Shown: positions 18,487-29,148, counted from the first letter of the stretch. The stretch: 64,000 bases of DNA from Sphingobacteriales bacterium (GCA_016718845.1 JADKCK010000014.1:1-64000); one strand, 5' to 3'. Numbers and translations are program-made. The notes: generated by a model not told the origin, from the letters alone.

Positions 18487-21400
18487 ATGCCCACATTTAA
18501 CCACCTTCATTGTCACACCCAGTTTTCGTTGCTCGACGGGGCGGCAAGCATACCCAATATGTACAAAAAAGCCGCCGCCGAAGGTATGCGCGGCTTGGCT
18601 ATCACCGACCACGGCAATATGTTTGGCGCCTTCGAGTTTGTGGCACAAGCAGGCAAACACGACAATGCCGTAAAACCCATTGTTGGCTGCGAGTTTTACC
18701 TTGTCGAAAACCGCCATATTAGGCAGTTTAGTAAAGATAAAAAAGACCGTCGTTATCACCAACTTTTCTTAGCCAAAAACCCACAAGGCTACCGAAACCT
18801 TGTAAAGATGTGTTCGTTGGGCTACATCGAGGGTTTGTACGGCAAATATCCGCGCATAGATAAAGAGTTGGTGCTGCAATACCACGAAGGTTTAATTGCC
18901 ACCACTTGCTGTATAGGCGCTTTGGTTCCGCAAACTATTTTGAGCAAATCGGAAGACGAAGCACGCAAAGAATTTGAATGGTGGCTAAATATTTTTGGCG
19001 AGGATTATTATATCGAGCTGCAACGCCACGAAATTAAAGAGCAAGAAATTATCAACCGAACACTCTTAAAATTTGCCAAAGAGTACAACGTAAAAATAAT
19101 TGCCACCAACGACTCGCACTACGTTGACCAAGAAGATGCCAACGCCCACGACATTTTGCTGTGCATAAACACCGGCGAAAAACAAGCAACGCCTAAAATG
19201 GACGACTTTACGGACGATGGGGCAGGCATGAAAAACCGTCGGTTTGCTTTTCCGAACAACCAGTTTTACCTAAAAACAAATGCCGAAATGTCGCGCTTGT
19301 TTCACGACGTGCCAGCCGCCATAGATAACACCAACGAAATTGTCGACAAAGTAGAAGTACTAAAACTAAAACGCGATATATTACTGCCCCACTTTCAGAT
19401 ACCGACAGGTTATATCGACCAAGACGATTATTTGCGCCACTTAACTATGCAAGGCGCATTGGCTCGGTACAAAGACATTACCCCCGAAGTACAAGAACGC
19501 ATAGACTTTGAGCTGTTTACCATAAAAACAATGGGGTTTGCAGGTTACTTTTTAATTGTTGCCGATTTTATTAAAGCCGGACGCGATATTGGCGTGTTTA
19601 TTGGACCCGGACGTGGCTCGGCGGCAGGCTCGGCGGTGGCGTATTGTATTGGCATTACCAACATAGACCCCATCAAATACCAACTACTTTTCGAGCGTTT
19701 TTTGAACCCCGACCGTAAATCAATGCCCGATATTGATACCGATTTTGACGACGAAGGACGCGAAAAAGTGATTGATTATGTAGTAAAAAAATACGGACAA
19801 CAACAAGTAGCACAAATTGTAACCTACAGTACTATGGCTGCCAAAGTGTCTATAAAAGATGTGGCGCGCGTAATGGATTTACCGCTTTCGGAAGCCAATA
19901 TATTGGCAAAGTTAGTACCCGATAAACCCGGCATTAAGCTTAAACGAGTAATGACCGCCCCCATAACCGGCGAAGGTAGCCTTAGCGATAAAGAAAACTT
20001 AAACAACGACGACCTCGAAAATGTAAAACAACTGCGCGAAATGTACGAGCGCGGTGGCATGACGCAAGCCGTTTTGAAAGAAGCCTTGATACTCGAAGGC
20101 TCGGTGCGCGGAACAGGCATACACGCAGCAGGTATCATTATTGCCCCCAAAGACCTCACCGAAATTATACCCGTTTATATTGCCAAAGATAGCCCTTTGT
20201 ATGTTACGCAATTTGAGGGTAGCATTATCGAAGATGCGGGCGTTATTAAAATGGACTTTTTAGGGCTAAAAACCCTAACCATTATGCGCGATGCCATTAA
20301 GATGATACGCGAAAACCACGGCGTAAAAATTGACATTGACGAAATACCCCTCGACGACAAAAAAACCTACGAACTGTATCAAAAAGGCGAAACAAATGGC
20401 ACGTTTCAGTTTGAAAGCGCAGGTATGCAAAAATACCTCAAAGAGCTAAAACCCGACCGCTTCGACGACCTTATCGCCATGAACGCCCTTTATCGCCCTG
20501 GTCCCTTAGAGTATATACCCAACTACATAGCCCGTAAACATGGTACCGAAAAAGTAGTGTACGACCTTGCAGCAATGGAAGAGTTTTTGAAAGATACCTA
20601 CGGTATTACCGTTTATCAGGAGCAAGTAATGCTTTTATCGCAAAAATTAGCGGGCTTTTCGAAGGGCGATGCCGATGTGTTGCGTAAAGCAATGGGTAAA
20701 AAACAAATTGCCGTACTCAACAAAATGAAAACGCAATTTATGGACGGATGCGGGCAACGCGGACACGACGTGAAAATAGCCGAAAAGGTTTGGACAGACT
20801 GGGAAGCCTTTGCATCTTACGCCTTCAACAAATCGCACTCGACCTGCTACGCCTTTGTTGCCTACCAAACCGCCTACCTAAAAACCTACTACCCCGCCGA
20901 ATACATGGCTGCGGTACTAACACACAACCAACAAAACCTAGACAAAATAACCTTTTTTATGGACGAGTGCAAACGCATGGGCATACCCGTGCTTGGACCC
21001 GACATAAACGAAAGCTCGGTAACATTTGCCGTTAATAAAAAAGGAGAAATACGCTACGCCTTAGCTGCCATAAAAGGTGTGGGCGAAGCAGCCGTAGAAG
21101 AAATGTTGGCAGAACGAAAAAATAATGGCGCGTACAAAAATCTGTTCGATTTAACTAAACGCGTTAGCCTACGAACCGTAAACAAAAAAACCATGGAAAG
21201 CCTTGCCAAAGCAGGCGCTTTTGATAGCTTTGAAGGGATACATCGCGCCCAATATTTTTTTGAACCCCGACCCGGCGAAGGAAACTTGCTAGAAAAAGCC
21301 CTTAAGTTTGGCAATCAGTACCAAAGTAGTAAAAACGATACCTCTTTTTCGTTGTTTGGCGAAACTTCGTCGGCAGATGTGGTAGAACCCGAAGTGCCTT

Positions 21401-22044
21401 TTTGCCAACCTTGGACATTGATAGAACGCCTGTCGGCAGAAAAAGAAATGATTGGCATTTACCTAACCGGACACCCCCTCGACGACTATCGCCTAGAAAT
21501 AGAAAGCCTTTGTAACTGCACCATCGAAAAAATACCCGATGCCAAAAACCGCGAAGTAACCATTGGCTGTATGGTAACGGGTATGCAAATCAGAACGGCA
21601 AAAAATGGCAACTCGTTTGGCATCATTGCCATCGAAGATTTTATGAGCACCTACGAGTTTTCGTTGTTTGGCAATGACTTTGCCACCTGGCGAGGTTTTT
21701 TTGAGGTGGGCAATTACCTGCAAATACGCGCCAAATATGCACCAAACTGGCGCGGCGACGACTACGAACTAAAAGTACAAGGCGTAAACCTTTTGTCGGA
21801 GTTAAAGGACAATACCAAAAAGCTAACCTTACTGCTTCAACTTCAAAACATATCCGACGACCTAGTACACCAACTCGATAAATTGTTGATGCAGCACCCC
21901 GGCAACATTCCGTTGGCGGTTAAGGTTTTTGACCCCGCTACCAAATATTTGGTGGATATGCGCTCCCGAACCACCCGAGTAAGCAACTCATCGGACTTTT
22001 ATAAAAAACTAAGGAGCCTAGGAGTAGATGCTAAAGTGATGTAA
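18487..22044 (+). CDS. dnaE: DNA polymerase III subunit alpha
   Basis: The replicative polymerase subunit, 1185 residues from the ATG at 18487, chosen because FNHLHCHTQFSLLDG then begins at residue 4 as in other DnaE proteins. A 27-codon upstream extension has no homologous look. Domains: PHP (residues 1-280, H-C-H and ITDHGNMFG), the polymerase core with GPGRGSAAGS and PDIDTDFDD (catalytic Asp415 and Asp417), tandem HhH (around 840-900), and an OB fold (around 1000-1080, VTIGCMVTGMQIRTAKNG). The PHP metal residues look kept. It is monocistronic between two terminators. No frameshift is seen across 3.5 kb. Confidence 0.97.
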   Translation: MPTFNHLHCHTQFSLLDGAASIPNMYKKAAAEGMRGLAITDHGNMFGAFEFVAQAGKHDNAVKPIVGCEFYLVENRHIRQFSKDKKDRRYHQLFLAKNPQGYRNLVKMCSLGYIEGLYGKYPRIDKELVLQYHEGLIATTCCIGALVPQTILSKSEDEARKEFEWWLNIFGEDYYIELQRHEIKEQEIINRTLLKFAKEYNVKIIATNDSHYVDQEDANAHDILLCINTGEKQATPKMDDFTDDGAGMKNRRFAFPNNQFYLKTNAEMSRLFHDVPAAIDNTNEIVDKVEVLKLKRDILLPHFQIPTGYIDQDDYLRHLTMQGALARYKDITPEVQERIDFELFTIKTMGFAGYFLIVADFIKAGRDIGVFIGPGRGSAAGSAVAYCIGITNIDPIKYQLLFERFLNPDRKSMPDIDTDFDDEGREKVIDYVVKKYGQQQVAQIVTYSTMAAKVSIKDVARVMDLPLSEANILAKLVPDKPGIKLKRVMTAPITGEGSLSDKENLNNDDLENVKQLREMYERGGMTQAVLKEALILEGSVRGTGIHAAGIIIAPKDLTEIIPVYIAKDSPLYVTQFEGSIIEDAGVIKMDFLGLKTLTIMRDAIKMIRENHGVKIDIDEIPLDDKKTYELYQKGETNGTFQFESAGMQKYLKELKPDRFDDLIAMNALYRPGPLEYIPNYIARKHGTEKVVYDLAAMEEFLKDTYGITVYQEQVMLLSQKLAGFSKGDADVLRKAMGKKQIAVLNKMKTQFMDGCGQRGHDVKIAEKVWTDWEAFASYAFNKSHSTCYAFVAYQTAYLKTYYPAEYMAAVLTHNQQNLDKITFFMDECKRMGIPVLGPDINESSVTFAVNKKGEIRYALAAIKGVGEAAVEEMLAERKNNGAYKNLFDLTKRVSLRTVNKKTMESLAKAGAFDSFEGIHRAQYFFEPRPGEGNLLEKALKFGNQYQSSKNDTSFSLFGETSSADVVEPEVPFCQPWTLIERLSAEKEMIGIYLTGHPLDDYRLEIESLCNCTIEKIPDAKNREVTIGCMVTGMQIRTAKNGNSFGIIAIEDFMSTYEFSLFGNDFATWRGFFEVGNYLQIRAKYAPNWRGDDYELKVQGVNLLSELKDNTKKLTLLLQLQNISDDLVHQLDKLLMQHPGNIPLAVKVFDPATKYLVDMRSRTTRVSNSSDFYKKLRSLGVDAKVM

Positions 22045-22047
22045 TAT

Positions 22048-22092
22048 TGGCTGTCCGATACAGGCTTTTGGCTGTCCGCTACAGGCTTTTGG
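22048..22092 (+). repeat. GGCTGTCCGCTACAGGCTTTT tandem pair after dnaE
   Basis: Two units of GGCTGTCCG(A/C)TACAGGC followed by TTTTGG begin four bases after the dnaE stop. They belong to the stop-linked GGCTGTCCGCT family described in the findings. Confidence 0.65.
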
Positions 22093-22101
22093 TTATAAAC
22101 A

Positions 22102-22149
22102 CAAAAACGCCCACCTTTGGTTTTAAATAACCGAAGATGGGCGTTTTTG
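22102..22149 (+). terminator. Terminator of dnaE
   Basis: AAAAACGCCCA (22103-22113) pairs with TGGGCGTTTTT (22138-22148). The inner part CTTTGGTT/AACCGAAG extends the stem, and T-rich sequence follows. Confidence 0.8.
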
Positions 22150-22210
22150 TGGGATGAGAGCCCGCGTAGACCTATTATGTAGGTACTTTGAGTGTTGTTG
22201 ATACAAACAT

Positions 22211-23946
22211 TTATCGGGTAATAACTAATGTGCCGCGCTGCAATAAGTTGTTGTGGCTGCTTAGTGTGTAGTAGTACAAACCGGGTTGGTAGTTAGCTGT
22301 GTTTAATTTGTACACACCATTACCGTTTAAGGTGGTGGTATTTACCAAAGTACCCATAGTATTGTACAAATTAAAGGTAGCGGTTTCGTTTTCGGGCAGT
22401 TGGTGGTATAGCTGTGCTTGGTTGGTAGCAGGGTTGGGTAAAACCGTGCATAATCCCCCTCTAACTCCCCCTTCGAGGGGGAGAACTTGGTTGGTGCCAG
22501 TTGCCCACAAATTAAGGGTTTGGGTGTAGGTGCTGGTGTCGTTGCACACAATGGCTGTTAGGCTTACCCTATATGTGCCGAAGTTGGGGTAATAGTGGGG
22601 TATAAATGCGTCGGTGGTGGTTTGTGGGGTGTGCCATCGCCAAAGTCCCAGATATAATGCCCACCATCGAGGCTGTCGGGGTAGGTGTATTGGGAAGGTT
22701 TTGGAATACGCATAGGTAGTTGGTGTCTAGGAGCTGTTTATGAACATGGCTTGCGGTAGGGTTTGTAAGCCCATCGTTTAAGCAACAACACATCGGCACG
22801 ATAAACGCCAAGGGTATCGTCGTAGCTTTCGGTTCTGCCACACAACAAATACGAGCCGTCGGGCGTGGAAAGCATGTCGTAGGTGTAGTCGTCTTCGGCT
22901 GCCCTGTCGTGGGTGCGCTGCCAAGCTAGGCTGCCATCGGGGTTTAGTTTGGTAACACATGCGTCTATATCATAGGGTGGTGCAGTTTTGTATTTACCTC
23001 CGCCAAAAATAAAACCATCGGCTACTTCTATTGAGCATTTATGAGGCATGCCGCTTATGTAGGCGGTATCATTAATCCATTCTATATCGCGCTCGGCATT
23101 TAATTTTATTATTAAGCCTTTGTAGCCATGCGGTACAGCATCGTCGTTGATATAACCCGTTATTAAAAAACCTCCATCGTTGGTATAGATTACTTCTTTT
23201 CCAAATTCGGGAGTACCAAATGTAATGATTTTATCCCACAATACAGAGCCATCTTCGGCTATGTGCATAAGCAAAATATCGGAATGAAGCCATAAAGATG
23301 ATTTAGTACTTCCTAGTGCATAGTATCCGTTATCAGGAGCAGGTATTATACTCTCTATCCATGCGTAAGGTTCTCCGTATTGGTAATAAATGGTGTCCCA
23401 AAGTTTGTTGCCTGCCGAGTCTAGTTTTACCAAGTAGGGGTGCGTGGGTTGCCCATTGGGTGGGTCGTAGGGTTGTATCTCGCCACCTATTAAAAAACCA
23501 CCATCGTGCGCCCGGCACGCAGTGTAACCGCTGTTTACAAACGGGGAATCATCTACCACATTCCAGTTAATTAAATTGCCATTTGTTTCTATTTGAATGG
23601 CGTATGTATTTGATTGTGCTGTATCATTTGCAAATCCTCCTGCAAATACTTTTGTTGGAGTTATTACCAATTGGCGAGGCGTAGGTTGATAAAAACTGTC
23701 GGGAAAACGGTCTACTCTCACAAAATCTCCATTAGCATTTACTTGTAAAAAAAAAGGACTCCAACGTTGAGTACTATCTTTTGTATCACCACAAATAATG
23801 TAATTGTTGTTTGAATTAATACCCATTGATAAACCATTGCTATTTTTGCTTCCGTTCCAGTTAAATGCCTTAGTGTAGTATTTAGGTGTTTGGGCAAATA
23901 AGGGTATAGTTGCTACAATAGCTGCTATAAAAAGAAAGTTTTTCAT
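22211..23946 (-). CDS. Secreted propeller-like T9SS cargo protein with PKD-like domain and sorting tail (frameshifted)
   Basis: Starts with a signal peptide (MKNFLFIAAIVATIPLFAQ). About seven 50-residue repeats follow with the pattern DGGFLIGGE / DNGYYALGST / DGGFLITGY / DGSYLLCGR, a beta-propeller-like array seen in many Bacteroidota exoproteins. The first frame stops at 22738. The next segment continues in other frames with a PKD-like core GHYIWDFGDGTP (near 22640). The end (22211-22549) is a T9SS type A tail with VLPNPATNQAQLYHQLPENE and GLYYYTLSS, ending LVITR. At least two frameshifts lie between 22600 and 22760. The tail also contains a palindromic CCCCCTTCGAGGGGG insert (encoding PLEGGVRGG). 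Function beyond surface localisation is unknown. Sequence errors or real decay are both possible. Confidence 0.6.
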
Positions 23947-24029
23947 GTCGTAATTTTTTAGAAGTGAGGAAATTAGTAAGGTACAAGGCTTATTGTAGCC
24001 TTGTACTATGGTTACTAAAAAATTACAAA

Positions 24030-24444
24030 TTACTTTACAATTAACACCTTTTGGAATTGGTGCGGCATAGGCTGGCTAATTTCAAAAATACACCGCCCAT
24101 GGCTGGTGTTTATGCGGTAGCCGCCTGCGTGGATAGTGTTGTTTGGTAAATGGTACTGCCTGCAAAATTTTGATACTTAGGCTCTGCTTGCTCGGTGGGT
24201 TGGTATACAGCGTGTGGTACAATACGCCGGGCGTATTAGGGGTAGCGTTGGTTTTAAAGCTGGTGCTTATACCTGTCCAATCTTCGAGTTTTATGTCGCC
24301 GTCGGTTATCTCAAACTCGTAGCCTTTGGCGGCGTATAGCCATGCTTGGGCTTTGTGGGCGGTGGCGGTGCGGCTGTTGGCTATGTTTAGTAGCATTGCC
24401 TCTTCGGTGGGGCTAAGGGTGTAAATGTCTTGGTTGTTTTGCAT
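24030..24444 (-). pseudogene. C-terminal remnant of a T9SS cargo protein
   Basis: The start MQNNQDIYTLSPTEEAMLLN plus AWLYAAKGYEFEI is the piece that precedes the sorting domain in long T9SS proteins, so the N-terminal bulk is missing. The frame stops at 24082. A one-base shift near 24140-24155 restores NNTIHAGGYRINTSHGRCIF and the end HQFQKVLIVK, a standard T9SS type A terminus, with the stop at 24030-24032. A TATCTTTG box on the minus strand (24505-24512) could still transcribe it. It is a relic unless the start lies elsewhere. It follows the propeller gene's 5' end on the same strand. Confidence 0.55.
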
Positions 24445-24723
24445 AAAAAATGCTTTTAGAGTGTAAAAAAATGCACAACAAACAACAATGCCTGTTGCAC
24501 ACCCCAAAGATACACTATTATTTTTAATAAAAGGGCAGTTGGGGCAAAACAGATGCTTTTTTTGCCAAAGTTATTTACGATAAACCTGTTTTTGAAACCT
24601 AGCTAAATTACTGATTATCAGGCGGTTATGCAAAAATGGCTTAACAAAATGTCCCGATAAACGTGTTTATTTCTTTTTTTTTAACCGATTAAGGTTGAAC
24701 ACCCTTCTAACCCCCTGCGAGGG

Positions 24724-24883
24724 CAGAGCCGATTTATTCTAAGTAAAAGCTAATTTGAAAGTTTAATTTTAGGTATAAAGCTCCATTTTTATGGCGAAAT
24801 AGCAAAAAAAACAAGGTTTTATGTCATTTAAAAGCCATAAATGCCTTGGAATTAACTACAAAATTTAGAACAAATCGGCTCTG
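24724..24883. mobile_element. 160-bp MITE with 19-bp inverted ends and CGAGGG duplication
   Basis: The left end reads CAGAGCCGATTTATTCTAA. The complement of the right end reads CAGAGCCGATTTGTTCTAA: one mismatch in 19. The hexamer CGAGGG flanks it on both sides (24718-24723 and 24884-24889). Removing the element and one CGAGGG restores CCCCCTGCGAGGGGGAG, a palindrome like the one at 22458-22482. It has no coding capacity. It is therefore a small non-autonomous transposable element. The rest of the gap 24445-24981 shows only the promoter box noted for the relic and the plsC terminator. Confidence 0.75.
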
Positions 24884-24921
24884 CGAGGGGGAGAATTAGG
24901 TTGCCTACCTAAAAAGGCATA

Positions 24922-24966
24922 AAAAAACCCTCTTTTTTAACCAAATGTTAAAAAAGAGGGTTATGC
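24922..24966 (-). terminator. Terminator of plsC
   Basis: AACCCTCTTTTTTAAC (24926-24941) pairs perfectly over 16 bases with GTTAAAAAAGAGGGTT (24947-24962). Read on the minus strand a T-run follows. Confidence 0.8.
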
Positions 24967-24981
24967 TGTTGCATCTAATTG

Positions 24982-25746
24982 TTAGCCTTGTGGCGGCACA
25001 TAGTTTTTAAACCTAGGGTCGTGTTCGATGAGTAGTTGCTGCATAATGGCGTAGGTTTTGTTTTTTAGCATCTCTACATCATCAAGGGTTAGCCCTTTTG
25101 TTTCTATGGGGTCGGCGTAGTAGGCGGTCATGTTGCAGCGCTGTGCGGGTAGTTTTTCGTTGGGTAATAAATCGCGCCCACCAACTACAACAAAGGGTGC
25201 TATGGGCAGTTGTGCATCAATGGCAGTAATAAAAGCCCCTGCTTTAAAGGGTCCGAGCGGTTCGGATAGGCTTTTGTTGCGGGTGCCTTCGGGAAAAACG
25301 AAGATAGATATACCGTTTCGGGCATTATCTTTCATTTCTTCTAAACCTTTTTTACGGCTTTCGGGGTTGCTGCGGTCAACAATAATGCTTATTCTGCCAA
25401 AAAGCCAACCCAAAATGGGTATTTTTAGCACTTCTTTTTTAGCCATTGGTGTAAAAGGCAATGGTATGCAGGCATTTGCCGATATAGCATCGGACGCCGA
25501 CACGTGGTTAAACACAAATACGTAGGCGCGGTTATGGTCTATTTTTTCGGGATTGGCTACCCTAAGTTTACAAGCCGTTAAAAAGCCCCAAACGTTCATC
25601 CACCACCTATTATAGCCAATGCATATTTTAACCGCTGTTTTTTTAGAAAAAAAAGAACTAAATGCAAAAAATGGCACAGCTAATAACATCAGCGATATAA
25701 AAACAAAAGCCACCCATAAGGTGTAAAGGTATCGGAATATAAGCAT
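24982..25746 (-). CDS. 1-acyl-sn-glycerol-3-phosphate acyltransferase (PlsC family)
   Basis: A membrane-bound acyltransferase that makes phosphatidic acid from lysophosphatidic acid. The 254 residues begin with a hydrophobic anchor (residues 5-33). They carry the H-x4-D motif as FNHVSASDAI (near residue 80), the second motif GRISIIVDRSNPES, and the FPEGTR motif as VFPEGTRNKS (near 152), all in the right order. The last block PIAPFVVVGG is also standard. A TACCTTTG -7-like box lies on the minus strand at 25819-25826. The leader carries a TAATCAATAATCAATAA array like ligA. Confidence 0.9.
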   Translation of the reverse strand: MLIFRYLYTLWVAFVFISLMLLAVPFFAFSSFFSKKTAVKICIGYNRWWMNVWGFLTACKLRVANPEKIDHNRAYVFVFNHVSASDAISANACIPLPFTPMAKKEVLKIPILGWLFGRISIIVDRSNPESRKKGLEEMKDNARNGISIFVFPEGTRNKSLSEPLGPFKAGAFITAIDAQLPIAPFVVVGGRDLLPNEKLPAQRCNMTAYYADPIETKGLTLDDVEMLKNKTYAIMQQLLIEHDPRFKNYVPPQG

Positions 25747-26001
25747 GGTAGTAAGCTAATTATTGATTATTGATTATTTATTATGGTTTTGGTAGTCTAT
25801 TTTAAGCTAATTATGTGGCAAAGGTACAAAATTATTGTTGTTTGGTGTGCCATAATTACCAAAAGACACAAAAAAGCCCTATTTTTGCAGCTTTTATGCG
25901 CCATAATTACCAATGTATGTACAACTTTTACATTTGGAGTGCAAATGTGCTATATTGCAGTTTTGTTTGGTTTTCATTCATCATCATTCATCATTAAAAA
26001 A

Positions 26002-26889
26002 ATGTTGCTTACCATTATTGGTTTGGGTTTAATTGGTGGCTCAATGGCGCTCGATTTGCGCAAACGGGGCTTTGCCCACACCCTAATTGGGGTAGATACT
26101 AATCCAGAACACTGTTTAAAAGCCCTACAACTAAACATTGTTGATTTAATATTGCCTTTGCAAGCCGCCGTAGCACAAGCCGATGTGGTTATTTTGGCTG
26201 TTCCGGTGCAATTTACCCAACAATTGTTGCCTTTGGTTTTAGATTATATACCGCCACATGCTGTTGTCACCGATGTAGGTTCTACCAAACAAGCCATGAT
26301 ACAAGCGGTAGCCAATCATCCCAAACGAGGCAATTATGTAGCCTCGCACCCTATGGCAGGTACCGAGTACTCGGGTCCCGAGGCGGCTATTTACGATTTG
26401 TTTGATGATAAAGTGAGCATTTTGTGCAACATCGAACAATCTAACCCTGCGGCTGTTGATTGTGTTAAGGCTTTATACAACTGCCTAAACATGCCCATTG
26501 TATACATGAACGCCGCCGAACACGATATGCACGTGGCTTATGTGTCGCATATATCGCACATTAGCTCGTTTGTGCTGGCAACCACCGTACTCGAAAAAGA
26601 ACAACAGGTCGACACCATTTTTGATTTGGCAAGTGGTGGTTTTGCATCAACGGTGCGTTTGGCTAAAAGCTCGCCGCAAATGTGGGCGCCCATCTTTACC
26701 CAAAACGCCGACCATATTACCCAAGTGTTAGATACCTACATACAACACCTGCAAAATTGGCGCACCCATATTGCCAATAAAGATTATGCCGCCCTCGAAC
26801 AAATTATGACCAACGCCAACCAAATTAAACGCATATTGGACACACCACCCGCCCAAAGAATTAAATCATGTGGCGATGTGGCGATGTAG
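26002..26889 (+). CDS. tyrA: Prephenate dehydrogenase
   Basis: Oxidises prephenate to 4-hydroxyphenylpyruvate in tyrosine synthesis. The ATG at 26002 gives 295 residues beginning MLLTIIGLGLIGGSMALDLR, where GLGLIGG is the Rossmann NAD(P) loop. A longer open frame from 25783 adds a segment unlike any TyrA and is not used. ASHPMAGTEYSGPEAA (around 114-129) is the substrate-binding segment. The His in HPMAGTE and the HDMHVAYVSHISH block (around 175) are the conserved active-site parts. It is of the single-domain type, with no fused chorismate mutase or ACT domain seen. trpE lies 4 kb away on the other strand, so no aromatic operon. Confidence 0.9.
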   Translation: MLLTIIGLGLIGGSMALDLRKRGFAHTLIGVDTNPEHCLKALQLNIVDLILPLQAAVAQADVVILAVPVQFTQQLLPLVLDYIPPHAVVTDVGSTKQAMIQAVANHPKRGNYVASHPMAGTEYSGPEAAIYDLFDDKVSILCNIEQSNPAAVDCVKALYNCLNMPIVYMNAAEHDMHVAYVSHISHISSFVLATTVLEKEQQVDTIFDLASGGFASTVRLAKSSPQMWAPIFTQNADHITQVLDTYIQHLQNWRTHIANKDYAALEQIMTNANQIKRILDTPPAQRIKSCGDVAM

Positions 26890-26941
26890 GGATGTGGCGA
26901 TGTTTCGATGTGGTGATGTTTCGATGTGGTGATGTGGCGAC
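26870..26941 (+). repeat. GATGTGGCGATGT array overlapping the tyrA stop
   Basis: Units of GATGTGGCGAT / GATGTTTCGATGTGGT start within the last codons of tyrA and run past its stop. A similar array follows the M23 gene at 5417-5510. Confidence 0.6.
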
Positions 26942-26982
26942 AGTCGTTGAGCGAAGCTCAAACGCAGCACTGCTACATCACT

Positions 26983-27190
26983 CTTTTCACCATTTCACCA
27001 CAACATCACCACTTCACCATTCACCACTTCACCATTCACCACTTCACCACTTCACCATTTCACCACTTCACCATTTCACCACTTCACCATTTCACCACTT
27101 CACCATTTCACCACTTCACCACTTCACCACTTCACCACTTCACCACTTCACCACTTCACCACTTCACCACTTCACCATTCACCACATCAT
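26983..27190 (+). repeat. CACTTCACCATTT tandem array in the glucosidase leader
   Basis: About 200 bases of CACCACTTCACCATTT units, entirely free of G. They end nine bases before the ATG at 27199. Open frames through the array produce only His/Phe/Ser/Thr repeats and are not real coding sequence. Confidence 0.75.
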
Positions 27191-27198
27191 CATTTCAC

Positions 27199-29056
27199 AT
27201 GTCTTACTTACGCCCTGTTTTGTTTTTCTTTTGTTTTTTTATTGCTGTTTCGTTTGGCTTAACAGCTACGCCACTCAATGTACAGCACATTGCCCCGCCA
27301 TTTTGGTGGACAGGTATGAAAAACCACAATCTACAAATTATGGTTCATGCCACCGATATTGCCAAGTATCAGGTAAAACTAACACAGCAAGGGGTGCGTT
27401 TTGTGAGCGCCGTAAAAGTCGAAAACCCCAACTATTTGTTTATTAACTTAGAAATAAGTGACGATGCCAAAGCAGGCAAATTTAATTTGGAGTTTAGCGA
27501 TGGTAAAAAACAATTTACTTACCCCTATGAACTAAAAGCCCGCAGCAAAACCAACTATCCGGCAGGTTTAAACAGCAGCGATGTAATGTATTTGTTGATG
27601 CCCGACCGTTTTTCTAATGGTGATGTATCGAACGATGTAGTGAAAACGTTGCAAGAAAGGAACTTAAACCGCGACTCGCTTGTTTACCGACATGGCGGCG
27701 ACATACAAGGCATCATCAATCACCTCGATTATCTATACGACCTTGGGTGTAACTGCCCTTTGGCTTAACCCTGTTTTAACAAACGACCAGCCCCAATGGT
27801 CGTATCATGGCTATGCCTGCACCGACAATTACAACATAGATCCCCGCTTTGGCGATAACGAACTGTACCTGAAACTAATTAACGAAACCCACAAACGAGG
27901 TATGAAAATGGTGATGGACATCATCTTTAACCACGTTGGCGACCAGCATTGGTTTATAAAAGACCTACCCTCGCACGATTGGGTACACGAGTTCCCCGCA
28001 TTTACCAAAACAACCTATATGGTATCTGCCCTCATGGATCCCTACGCATCGCAACACGACAAAGACGTGATGTCGAATGGTTGGTTTGATAAACACATGC
28101 CCGACCTTAACCAATCTAACCCTTTGGTGGCTAATTACCTTATCCAAAACACCATTTGGTGGGTAGAGTATGCCCAAATAGATGCTTATAGGTTAGATAC
28201 CTACGCCTACTCGGACCTTAAATTTTTGGAACAATGGGGGCAAAGCATCTTAAACGAATACCCCAATTTGGGCATTTTTGGCGAAACATGGGTGCAAGGC
28301 GAGCCTATACAAGCTTATTTTCATGGCAAAACCAACCTAAACACCCCTTTTTACTCGCACCTGCCGGGCTTAACCGATTTTCAGTTGTATTATGCCATTA
28401 ACGGAGCACTCAACGAACCCTTTGGCTGGGCAGAGGGGGTATCGCGCTTGTATTATACCTTGGTAAAAGATTATTTGTACCAAGATGCCTACAAAAACGT
28501 TATCTTTTTAGACAACCACGACCTTAGCCGCTTTTACTCGGTGATAAACGAAGACTTTGATAAATACAAAATGGGCATGGGTTTGTTACTTACCACACGC
28601 GGCATACCTTGTATATACTACGGCACCGAAGTACTAATGAAAAACTATGCCAACCCCGACGGCTTAGTGCGTTTAGATTTTGAGGGTGGATGGAAAGGCG
28701 ACAAAGAAAACAAATTTGAATCATCGGGGCGAACAGCCAAAGAAAACGAAGCTTTTAATTTTGTGCGAAATCTGCAAAACTGGCGCAAAAACAATACCGT
28801 ATTACACGATGGCAAACTAATGCAGTTTATCCCCGAAAACGGCGTGTATACTTATTTTAGGTACGATAACCAAAAAACAGTAATGGTTATGCTTAATCCA
28901 ACCGACAAAGCCGTAAGCATAAACACCAACAAATACGCCGAAGTAATGAAAGATTATACCCTTGCCGTAGATGTTATTAGCGATAAAACCCTAAGCAACC
29001 TCACAAACATAAGCATACCACCCAAAACCATCTACATTTTTGAACTAAAAAAGTAA
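27199..29056 (+). CDS. GH13 alpha-amylase family glycosidase, secreted (one frameshift)
   Basis: A neopullulanase/cyclomaltodextrinase-like enzyme that cuts alpha-1,4-glucans. The ATG at 27199 opens a signal peptide (MSYLRPVLFFFCFFIAVSFG), then an N-terminal immunoglobulin-like CBM domain (to about residue 115). The (beta/alpha)8 barrel shows MPDRFSNGD, DIIFNHVGD, YRLDTYAY (nucleophile Asp), IFGETWV (acid/base Glu) and LDNHDLSRF. The C-terminal beta domain ends with PPKTIYIFELKK. The frame breaks at 27745-27747, where GGG stands for an expected GG. With one G removed, DLYDLG joins VTALWLNP. This is most likely a consensus error. The second half (27774-29056) is uninterrupted. No sus transporter genes are adjacent. 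Confidence 0.85.
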
Positions 29057-29148
29057 CCCAATAGCGCCACTTCGAAAAATGGCACGCAGCAGAATTTTCA
29101 TGATTGTTTATTATGCTCAATCTGCGTACTATAATCGCTATATCTTAT

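Noticed and set aside
25783..26001. Upstream extension of tyrA
   Set aside because: The NAD-binding loop would lie 80 residues from the start, unlike any TyrA, and the plsC promoter overlaps this stretch.
26926..27198. His/Phe/Ser/Thr-repeat N-terminal extension of the glucosidase
   Set aside because: It is the translated CACTTCACC array; the signal peptide begins at 27199.
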